The notes under the pieces are model-generated. The model made no database searches and had not been told where the DNA came from. It worked only from the letters and a program-made list of their open reading frames with translations. This document shows, in pieces, positions 56,946-64,000 of a stretch of DNA of 64,000 bases; within the stretch, counting starts at the first letter, position 1; every line of letters begins with the position of its first letter. A program made the position numbers and the translations under genes. This stretch comes from Dichotomocladium elegans (taxonomy: Eukaryota > Mucoromycota > Mucoromycetes > Mucorales > Lichtheimiaceae): positions 433,533 through 497,532 of the forward strand of contig JAIXMN010000027.1 of assembly GCA_025716815.1 (NCBI GenBank). The letters run 5' to 3'.

Positions 56946-57881
56946 ATGTCTGAGACGGTACCTATTTCAACCGACGTGCCTCATCTGCAGCAACTGGTGC
57001 AGCAGCTTGAGCTCCAGCAACAACAAATGGCACATCAACAGCAACTTCTCGAAGCCTTGTACCAGGAACGTACGGTTACTTCAGGGCCTCAGGTGCCTCC
57101 GGTTCCCCATGATCTCCCTGTTCGTCCTTCGTTTGACTGGACCCCCACACCTGATCTTACTCATTTGATGCCGACATTGGATCAAAATATCTTTACAAGC
57201 ACGCTTGCTGACAAGGAGCGTTTGCAGCTTATAGAACGGTATCCCCCAATTCAGGGCTTATCTTATGTTCCTCCGGTAGCTTTGCCACAGGCTGCCAGAC
57301 TGTTTAACCGCCATCAGAAAGCCGAGGAGAACAGGCTTCGTACCACCCAATATGCCCTCTCAGCCGTTTTTCGTCCTCTGGATGTGCTGGGGCATATGCT
57401 ACTCCCGATCTTGCCGTCGGAACACATGGACAGGGTTTTTGCTACTATCAATGATATTCGTGCTCTTCTGCTCCACACGGAGGGTATGCTTACCGCACAG
57501 CGGAATCATTTAGCCTTGCGCGCGGTAAACCCTAGCATTCAACCCCAAGATGGGGACCGCGAATACACTATGACCGCGGAGGAGTTTAAGGACACTGTAG
57601 CCAGCCATTCCGCATTGCAGAAAACCTTGCGTGACGTTCGCCCTTCGAGGAATCGTTTTCGACCAACCTCGGGCACGTCCTCGGCACCAAACTCGTCGTT
57701 TTTTCGAGGCGGCCCGTCAGGGGATGGCGGGCATCCCGACTACTTTTCTCAACAGACTTTTCGGTCGAACAACCCCTTCCGACCTCAGCAGCAAAACAAC
57801 ACCAATCGGGGCCTCCATCGCGCAGCACCCCGACCCAACAGGAACAACACCCGCGACAACACCAATACTCCCCGCCAGTAG
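56946..57881 (+). CDS. DIRS gag-like protein (311 aa)
   Basis: The ATG at 56946 is the first after the left repeat. Features: a Gln-rich coiled-coil start (LVQQLELQQQQMAHQQQLL), a globular middle (about residues 75-190) and an Arg/Asn/Gly-rich, low-complexity C-terminus likely to bind RNA. No zinc knuckle. Position and composition match ORF1 of DIRS elements. It ends in TAG at 57879-57881, overlapping both downstream frames. Confidence 0.75.
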   Translation: MSETVPISTDVPHLQQLVQQLELQQQQMAHQQQLLEALYQERTVTSGPQVPPVPHDLPVRPSFDWTPTPDLTHLMPTLDQNIFTSTLADKERLQLIERYPPIQGLSYVPPVALPQAARLFNRHQKAEENRLRTTQYALSAVFRPLDVLGHMLLPILPSEHMDRVFATINDIRALLLHTEGMLTAQRNHLALRAVNPSIQPQDGDREYTMTAEEFKDTVASHSALQKTLRDVRPSRNRFRPTSGTSSAPNSSFFRGGPSGDGGHPDYFSQQTFRSNNPFRPQQQNNTNRGLHRAAPRPNRNNTRDNTNTPRQ

Positions 57882-60705
57882 GCGGCCGCCTGCAGCGCTT
57901 CTGGCGCGCCTGGGCCCGTCTCACGGACAGCCGATGGGTCCACTCCGTCGTTCGCGAGGGTTTCAGGATGCACTTTGCTCGGAACCCCCCGGTTTCCCCA
58001 CATTGTCGACCAATACACCCTCAATCTCATCAGCAACAATTGCTCCTACGACAAGAAATCAACGATCTACTCAAAAAGAAGGCGATAGAACCGGGGTCCT
58101 CCGGCCTGGGGTTTGGCAGCTCCATGTTTGTCATCCCCAAAAGGAACGGGGGATATCGTCCAGTTTTCAATTTAAAGCGACTCAATCAGTTTCTTCGCCC
58201 ACCGCCCAAGTTCAAAATGGAGACGCTTCAAGAAGTCGTTCGCATGCTAGAGCCTCACGATTACCTTACTTCCATCGATTTGGCCGACGCTTTCCTGCAC
58301 ATAGCTATCCATCGGGCCTCTCGCCACTTCCTTCGTTTTCGTTGGGAAGGACGCACCTTCCAGTTCAAGACTGCAGCCTTTGGCCTTTCTCCGGTTCCTT
58401 GGCTGTTCACTCGTCTCACGAAGCCAATTCTGGCATGGGCGCGCCAACAAGCGATCCGGGTGACAGCCTACTTGGACGACTGGCTTGTTATGGGCAGAAC
58501 AGCTCAGCAGACCCTGCTACACACGCAACAGGTCATAGACAAGCTACAGGAACTGGGCTGGCTCCTGAATTTCAAGAAATCCTCCCTGGTTCCAGCGCAG
58601 ACCATCACGCATCTGGGCTATCGCATAGACACTCTCACCATGACAGCCAAACTTCCGGGAGACAAATTGCGGGATCTTCGTCGCTCAATCCAGCTGATAC
58701 TTCACGACTCTCACCAAACCCCTCGCCGCATTCACAGTCTTACCATGCGGCTGAAGGCAGCCACGATCGCCCTTTTCCCAGCCCGACTGTACACTCAGTC
58801 GATGATGCGGTTCAAGAACGATCACGTCAAAGACAACCGGGGTTGGGACCGCTCACTATTGTTGCCGGACGAGTGTGTCGCCGAACTTCGTTGGTGGCAC
58901 GAGAATCTTCGGAAGTGGAACGGCCGCTCCCTCCTGCCCGCCGATCCTCAACATGTTCTCTTCTCGGATGCAAGCGACCTAGGTTATGGTGGGACATTCC
59001 AGGGCAAGACGATACAAGGCCAATGGACCCCAGCAGAACGCGACCAGTCGATCAACTGGCGGGAGCTCAAAGCCATAGATCTGATCCTGCAGGCGTTCCC
59101 CCAGGTCACGAACACGACCATTTTGATCCGCACGGACAACATGACAGCGAAATCATACATCAACAAGCAGGGCGGAACACGATCTCGTTCGTTGAGTACC
59201 TTAGCAACCCAGATTTGGGAACAATGTCTCGCCAGGAATCTTCGGATCCAAGCCGAACACATTCCTGGTGTGGACAATGTGCAGGCGGACAGAGCATCTC
59301 GCCATTTCCATGTCAAGAATCAATGGCAAATTCATCCCCGGACATTCACCAACATCATCCAACCACGCTGGGGGCCTCACGATGTGGATCTCTTTGCGGA
59401 CAGGACGACCCACCTTCTCCCACGTTACGTCTCGTGGAAACTAGACCCTCAGGCGATAGCTACGGATGCTTTCACGCTCCCATGGCGCCAGTGGAACAAC
59501 CCGTTCATTCACCCACCCTGGAATCTCATTCTCCGCGTTCTTCAACGCATTCGTCGAGAGAGACTTCAAGTAACGATGGTGGTGCCGCTGTGGCCGAGTG
59601 CGCTGTGGTTCCCCTTGCTCCAAGCCATGTCGATAGACGATCCAATTGTGCTAGACCCATCCGTTCACACTCAGACGACTTCTCCCTCCACTCCATGGCC
59701 CTGGACCAATCCGAGTTGGAAGCTATCCGTGTGGCGGCTATCCGGCGCCGGTTTGAGCTGGTAGGTTTCTCTGCAGCTTCAGTAGATAGTCAGACGCAGT
59801 CATGGATGGAAGGCTCCGTGGGACGGTCTTATTGGCGCGGCCATTATCTTTTTATCCACTGGGCTCGCCATTTCGGCGTGGACCTGAATACATACAGTGC
59901 AGTCCAACTCATTGAGTTCTTGGAATTGGCCTCCCGTTCTGGTTTCGCCCCTTCTACGGTCACTTTGTTTCGCTGGGCCGTTCAAGTGTTTCATGTCAAT
60001 GTCGATTCATTTTCCTCCTCTCGCGAGCTCTGGCAATGTCTAACTCGAATCAGGAAATCGGCTCCTCCGGTTGCCTTGTCGCGTCCTCCAGTGGACCTGA
60101 GCCCTTCGCTCTCCTACGTCGCTTCCATTGCATCCAATTCCTCCACGGCGCTAAACCTTCTCTCGCAGAAGTGTGTTTTTCTTTTGGCTGCCGCTGCCTT
60201 CTTACGTCCTTCGGACCTGCATCGCATTTCCCTAGCAGATTCTCAACTGGACGATCACGGTCGTTTGCGTCTGGTGATCGTCGCTCCCAAGGAAACTCGT
60301 CGAGGGCGCCGTATCATTAAAGACTCGTTGATTGCCCCCCTTCCTGACGATGAATCACTATGTCCAGTTCAGGCCTTCAACGCCCTTTTGAACCACCCAG
60401 GCCGTTCGGGTTCCGACCATCTCTGGGTCAATAGCCGAAATCCTACCCAGCCTTTGGCGGTTAACACCATCTCGGCGTACCTTCGAGCTATTTTGGCAAA
60501 ATCTCCGTCGGCGGTCATTGCAGGCCCGCGGCTACCTTCTCTCCGTTCGGTTGCTTCCGATACTGCGTTGCGTCGTGGAATACCTCTCGAGGATATTCTG
60601 CTTATGGGTAATTGGTCATCCGCTTCGGTTTTCCAACAGCATTATCGACGCTCTCGACAGACAGCTCATAACATATCGGAGGCGGTTCTCCAGGACCAAG
60701 TATAG
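57631..60705 (+). CDS. DIRS tyrosine recombinase in a 1024-codon frame overlapping RT
   Basis: Only the part from about 59690 onward is recognisable: core-binding segment (SYWRGHYLFIHWARHFGVDL), then the catalytic domain with Arg in AAFLRPSDLHRI, RSVASDTALRRGIPLEDILLMGNW and the nucleophile Tyr in FQQHYRR. At the usual HxxR position the sequence is PSLR, so His is replaced by Pro. Upstream, the same frame stays open for about 690 further codons beneath the RT gene as Ser/Pro/Arg-rich sequence; extensive overlap of the recombinase and RT frames is also known in Dictyostelium DIRS-1. The true start is unknown. Integrates the circular DNA copy. Confidence 0.75.
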   Translation: MTFALRGIVFDQPRARPRHQTRRFFEAARQGMAGIPTTFLNRLFGRTTPSDLSSKTTPIGASIAQHPDPTGTTPATTPILPASRRPPAALLARLGPSHGQPMGPLRRSRGFQDALCSEPPGFPTLSTNTPSISSATIAPTTRNQRSTQKEGDRTGVLRPGVWQLHVCHPQKERGISSSFQFKATQSVSSPTAQVQNGDASRSRSHARASRLPYFHRFGRRFPAHSYPSGLSPLPSFSLGRTHLPVQDCSLWPFSGSLAVHSSHEANSGMGAPTSDPGDSLLGRLACYGQNSSADPATHATGHRQATGTGLAPEFQEILPGSSADHHASGLSHRHSHHDSQTSGRQIAGSSSLNPADTSRLSPNPSPHSQSYHAAEGSHDRPFPSPTVHSVDDAVQERSRQRQPGLGPLTIVAGRVCRRTSLVARESSEVERPLPPARRSSTCSLLGCKRPRLWWDIPGQDDTRPMDPSRTRPVDQLAGAQSHRSDPAGVPPGHEHDHFDPHGQHDSEIIHQQAGRNTISFVEYLSNPDLGTMSRQESSDPSRTHSWCGQCAGGQSISPFPCQESMANSSPDIHQHHPTTLGASRCGSLCGQDDPPSPTLRLVETRPSGDSYGCFHAPMAPVEQPVHSPTLESHSPRSSTHSSRETSSNDGGAAVAECAVVPLAPSHVDRRSNCARPIRSHSDDFSLHSMALDQSELEAIRVAAIRRRFELVGFSAASVDSQTQSWMEGSVGRSYWRGHYLFIHWARHFGVDLNTYSAVQLIEFLELASRSGFAPSTVTLFRWAVQVFHVNVDSFSSSRELWQCLTRIRKSAPPVALSRPPVDLSPSLSYVASIASNSSTALNLLSQKCVFLLAAAAFLRPSDLHRISLADSQLDDHGRLRLVIVAPKETRRGRRIIKDSLIAPLPDDESLCPVQAFNALLNHPGRSGSDHLWVNSRNPTQPLAVNTISAYLRAILAKSPSAVIAGPRLPSLRSVASDTALRRGIPLEDILLMGNWSSASVFQQHYRRSRQTAHNISEAVLQDQV
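57880..59764 (+). CDS. DIRS reverse transcriptase-RNase H
   Basis: The frame is -1 relative to gag and open across the gag stop; it has the DIRS RT opening RWVHSVVREGFRMHF, in which the ATG at 57968 is internal to the conserved region, so translation probably reaches it by frameshift or reinitiation. RT blocks: IPKRNGGYRPVFNLKRLN, LTSIDLADAFLHIAI, the catalytic AYLDDWLVMG and LGYRIDT. RNase H begins LFSDASDLGYGG and includes RELKAIDL, RTDNMTAKSYI and HIPGVDNVQADRASR. The stop is at 59764. No disabling change seen. Confidence 0.88.
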
Positions 60706-60770
60706 TCACCATCTTCTTCCACAGTACCATCCGAAAAAAAAACGCTTTGGCTCTCGCGTATTCTCTGCAC

Positions 60771-60888
60771 ACAGCACTCTTCAGTTCAGGTTCGGGAAGT
60801 CCGATGGACTCCCTCCAATTGTCTCGAGCTTTAGCGATAGACAATTGTTCGTTCAGTCCGGAGGACTGGACGAACCTGAACTGAAGAG
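60771..60888. repeat. Internal complementary region of the DIRS element
   Basis: 60771-60845 is the reverse complement of 56722-56796 with one mismatch (CTCGAG here, CTCCAG there). 60844-60888 is the reverse complement of the right terminus (61033-61077). It starts 65 bp after the recombinase stop codon. Confidence 0.95.
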
Positions 60889-60924
60889 GGTCCCGCCCAC
60901 CCACCGCAACCGGCTCTGCTTTTC

Positions 60925-61050
60925 AATGATCAAGGAACTTAGCTATACAAGCTCACGCTACTTATAAAAAAAAATTTTTTTTCATAATTCTTAGAAATTT
61001 TCGGCAATAAAGAGAGAAAGATGATCACAGCACTCTTCAGTTCAGGTTCG
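60925..61050 (-). repeat. Right inverted terminal repeat of the DIRS element
   Basis: Partner of 56773-56899; contains the A9T9-type palindrome at 60965-60982. The outer 27 bases (61051-61077) are unique to this end and mirrored in the internal complementary region. Confidence 0.9.
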
Positions 61051-61178
61051 TCCAGTCCTCCGGACTGAACGAACAATAGTGGTCTCCTGAAAGCCATTAC
61101 TTCATTATTCCGTTTGATAACCAGCTTCGGCGTTACAATATCCTAGCTGAACAGCTCTTCCTTTATAGGTTGCCCTGG

Positions 61179-62500
61179 ATGTACAATCAAGCTCCATTGA
61201 CGATCAAGGTTCTTGGTACTTTGGGGTCGGCAGTGGGTCTAGAGAAGTTTGGGTGCTGGCTTACATTTATAATGACGCTCCGACCTTGAAGCCGTAGGGT
61301 GGTCCCTGTGACAATATGATGAATTTATAGAATGTATTCAATGTATCATTTCTCCATTGTTGCTGCAGTGGATTGTGTAAACAGATGATAACAAGTCGTG
61401 AAATTCAAAGATAGTGAAGTTAATCCAAGAAAAGAACAAACATTCATAATACGAGTGTACATCTGTATAACCGAACCGTAAGCGGAGTGGCTCTCACTAC
61501 TAAAATAATTTTACTTCTGAAACCGTGACACAAATAACTCAGGACTAAGACAGGTGCTAGAGCCGTATACTTCCTGCATGTTCTTCCTTGGCAGATAGGC
61601 TTGTAAGTACAACAAGGGCCATAAACATTCAAGGCCACGGCTACTTCAAGGTCGACAGTGGATTTAGCGATGCTTGGGTGCAGCTTCCATTTCTAATGAT
61701 GCTCCGACCTTTAAGTGATAGCATGGTCCCTGAGATCGGCGGTGAATTTATATCAGGTATTCAATGTATCATTTCTCGCTTGGTCCAAAGTTGTATTCTT
61801 ACTGCATGTTCATCCTTTGTACATCACCGAGATGTCAGTAAACCAGGCGAATAAACGATCAAGGCTCCGGTGAGTTCGAATGCCGGCAGTCGGTCTAATG
61901 AAGCTCCGACCTCGAACACCTAGCGTGGTCTGTGGGATTCGCCGTGCATTTATGTCAGGTATTCAATGTATCGTTTCTCGATTAGGCCGAAGTCGCATCC
62001 TTACTGCATATTCCTCGTTTGTAGATTAACGTGGTGCCAGTACGCAAGGTCGATACATTGTCAAGCGCCCGGTTGCTTCGAGGTCGGCAGTGGATTTAGA
62101 GATGCTTGGGTGCGGCTTGCATTTCTAATGATGCTCCAACCTTGAAATGGTAGCATGGTCCTAGCGATAGGTGGTGCATTTACATCAGGTATTCAATGTA
62201 TCGTTTCTCGATTAGTCCAAAATCACATGCTTACTGCATGTTCGTCCTTTGTAGATTACCGAGGTGTCAGTAAACCAGGCCTATAAACGATCAAGGGCCC
62301 AGTTGCTTCGAGGTCGGCAGTGGATTTAGAGATGCTTGGGTGCGGCTTGCATTTCTAATGATGCTACGACCTTGAAGTGGTAGCATGATCCTTGCGAATA
62401 GGCGGTGCCCTTAAATCAGGTATTCAATGTATCGTTTCTCGATTGGTGCTATAGTGGCATTCTTACTGCTTGTTATTCCTTTGTAGATTAAGCCGGGATA
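61179..62500. repeat. Degenerate repeats of about 231 bp, at least five partial units
   Basis: The anchor GTATTCAATGTATC occurs at 61334, 61757, 61959, 62189 and 62420; the last three spacings are 202, 230 and 231 bp. Other shared blocks are GATGCTTGGGTGCGGCTTGC, TTTCTAATGATGCTCCGACC and AGTAAACCAGGC. Units 4 and 5 are the most alike; unit 1 is separated by about 190 bp of unrelated sequence. No coding capacity or transposon ends recognised. The array abuts and truncates the Fanzor relic. Confidence 0.85.
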
Positions 62501-63910
62501 TTGGTGCTTGGATCCGGTGGGTGTTGGTGTATTTGCGTTTTCTGTGCTACGTTATTAATTTGAGTCCCCACTTATACTACATTGGCTTGTGATAGAGCTG
62601 GGTTTTTATGGACAATTATTTCAAGTCTTCCGGTATTGATTTCGCTACGAGTGCAGTCGATATAGCGATATCTTGGATCAGGCGGTCACCTTCTAAGGAC
62701 GGTTCGGATCGGTCTGGAATTCGTGGTGCATGCCTGGTGCGTTGGTGGCGACTTAGGGTCTTGTATTTTTGTTTGGTGTTGATGTCGCTTTACTAGACGA
62801 AATCCGACTACGTGAGCATGTATTGTTAATTCCATTGATGCGGTGTGCAAGGCAGCGTTCTCTCTCGTCGTATGTTACTGAGGGGTGGGGGTGGGCGTGT
62901 ACGCACCAGATACTGTATTACGTTTTTAACGTCGCTTCGGTCTCGAATTAGGTGATGCTTTTCTGCTACTCGGGGGCGTCTTTGATTTAGGTATTTAATA
63001 CTGCCTACCTTTGTTATTTTTAGTGAGGAGATCTAATCGCAGGTTACTGTACACTCATTCCCGCTGATAGTACAATCAAAGTCTACGGATAGTAGCTACT
63101 CCGTTTCGTTTCAGAATGACATGCATTCTGGAAATCTCCGCATCTGACTTTGGCGAAGGCTCTCGCAATGGAAGCCATTTATTCAATGTGTTCAAAATAA
63201 TGGTCCATATTGCATTAAAGCGAATTTTATATTATGTATCCGTGGAGCGAATTTATTTTATGCACGACAAGACTTCTGGGTGGTCTGCACTCTGGATCTT
63301 CTCGGAATGGCAGTCGAGTTGGACCCACAGGGATGTGTTCGAATGATTTCTGCCAGACACATAGGTGGCTAGCATTACTAGTATTACTTTTCAAACTGGT
63401 TTCTGAACTATAGTGGAAGCACTAGTAAAGCGTATTTATTATCTGCCCTTGTCTGTCCGTTATTCTACCGTCTTACGCACTTTTAATCTCGCTGGTTATA
63501 TCTGTTCGGTCGTAATCTGGCCCTACTTCGACAACAGACACATGGGTATTCACCCCTGTTTACATGTAGCAATATTGGACATCAATCTCTGCGGTAGCAT
63601 GGGGAGAACTGTATTGTGGCACTCTTGCTGCTGTCGGATACTGCGCTTGGGCAGAAAAGAGGCTTTGTGCACGGAAGATGTTGAACGGGTTCATTATAGA
63701 AGGAGATAGGAGGAAGACTGTCCTTGTGGGAGCAGTCGATCTTTGCCCGCTTTGAGGAAGAAACGGCGCACCCCTTCCCCAAGGGTTGTTTGCTTACTTG
63801 CCCCAGGGTGTCGCCCGTATTTTGGTGTTTTGCGTCGATCTCGGCGGTGTGCTAGGATTGGCTATCATGGGCTGGACACAGTAGCTGTCATAAATGATGT
63901 GTTGTTGTGT
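62501..63910. other. Non-coding stretch at the right end
   Basis: T/G-rich on the plus strand, with short frames but no motif, repeat partner or RNA gene recognised. Confidence 0.35.
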
Positions 63911-63997
63911 AGAGAGTTAGTCGCAGGTAGAAAAACCAATGGGTCAAAATCGAGTCTTTGAGACGGGACCCTCTTTACTGAATATAAACAACTCTCT
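63911..63997 (-). mobile_element. MITE-C copy 2, about 87 bp
   Basis: Reverse orientation relative to 20483-20570. It begins AGAGAGTTAGTCGCAGG and ends ACAACTCTCT; the shared core is AAAATCGAGTCTTTGAGAC. Only three bases follow in the window, so the right flank cannot be used to test for a target duplication. Confidence 0.75.
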
Positions 63998-64000
63998 TTT

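Larger units (their letters stand above)
56722..61077 (+). mobile_element. DIRS-type tyrosine-recombinase retrotransposon, structurally complete (4356 bp)
   Basis: The left end is ATTGTCTATCGC and the right end CGAACAAT. Inverted terminal repeats of about 127 bp (56773-56899 and 60925-61050) share CGAACCTGAACTGAAGAGTG onward. An internal complementary region (60771-60888) is the complement of the left end joined to the complement of the right end, overlapping at AATT, the hallmark of DIRS elements that replicate through a circular intermediate. Internal genes in order: gag-like, RT/RNase H, tyrosine recombinase. No target duplication; the interrupted Fanzor frame closes exactly. Confidence 0.95.
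55232..61178 (+). pseudogene. Fanzor-family protein (eukaryotic TnpB relative), decayed and split by the DIRS element
   Basis: The ATG at 55232 opens a frame with FSFSKYIFLNELQTNQDFDI and the start of the family's N-terminal region. A T-run of nine (55477-55485) shifts the frame; afterwards one frame runs from about 55480 to 56721 with stops (TGA about 55548, TAG 55987-55989, TGA about 56444, TAG about 56573). It includes CSIYEGRKINAAYSNNI, a coiled helical region, FPLRRRWSPCYMFIDSKML, and VAVDPGR*ELMYCVHEES, whose Asp fits RuvC-I, then RYTKSQQDKARKSKKFRR. After the DIRS insert the same frame resumes at 61078 (QWSPESHYFIIPFDNQLRRYN). RuvC-II/III and the zinc ribbon are missing. Fanzors are RNA-guided nucleases related to IS200/IS605 TnpB. 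Confidence 0.75.

Noticed and set aside
1..64000. tRNA, rRNA or CRISPR loci
   Set aside because: Reading by eye found no B-box/A-box pair with cloverleaf, no rRNA-like block and no regularly spaced identical repeats; the 231-bp repeats are too long and too degenerate for CRISPR.

Overview
The window looks like a repeat-rich chromosome segment of an early-diverging fungus, most likely Mucoromycota. This is inferred from short GT-AG introns (about 40-120 nt), a Plavaka-type transposase, a Fanzor-family gene and a DIRS retroelement beside ordinary fungal housekeeping genes. No bacterial, organellar, tRNA, rRNA or CRISPR features were seen.

Left third (1-19.3 kb) is transposon on transposon. A decayed Ty3/gypsy element (1-3610) runs off the left edge. 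A Helitron helicase shard (4437-5283) is split by a 366-bp MITE with a TA duplication. Next is a PIF/Harbinger element whose transposase (5493-6695) is open. Its second gene is split by a complete Ty3/gypsy chromovirus (7074-14940, two 397-bp LTRs differing at one base), whose gag is in turn split by a hAT element (12125-14227, 8-bp duplication). A second, apparently intact two-gene PIF/Harbinger (16023-19275) has TTA duplications.

Middle (19.3-29.7 kb) is a four-deep nest: a decayed Plavaka transposase holds a pogo/Tc1-type element (19515-25951), which holds a second copy of the 366-bp MITE (21717-25644), which holds a 3.55-kb Mutator-like element (21894-25445) with an uninterrupted six-exon transposase of about 868 aa. 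Reading frames of the split hosts close up when each insert and one target duplication are removed.

The cellular genes lie in the right half: L-2-hydroxyglutarate dehydrogenase (30441-31803), a KEX1-like serine carboxypeptidase (33291-36122), a cytochrome-b5-reductase-family oxidoreductase (36800-37809) and arginase (50141-51291), all on the minus strand, and a Tctex-type dynein light chain (52312-52757) on the plus strand. Between them are Tc1/mariner remnants, a Mutator-type remnant carrying an OTU cysteine-protease domain, a chromodomain fragment of a third gypsy element, MITEs and microsatellites.

Right end (55.2-64 kb): a decayed Fanzor (eukaryotic TnpB/IS200-IS605 relative) is interrupted by a structurally complete DIRS element (56722-61077) with inverted termini and an internal complementary region. 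It is followed by degenerate repeats of about 231 bp and the second copy of an 88-bp MITE.
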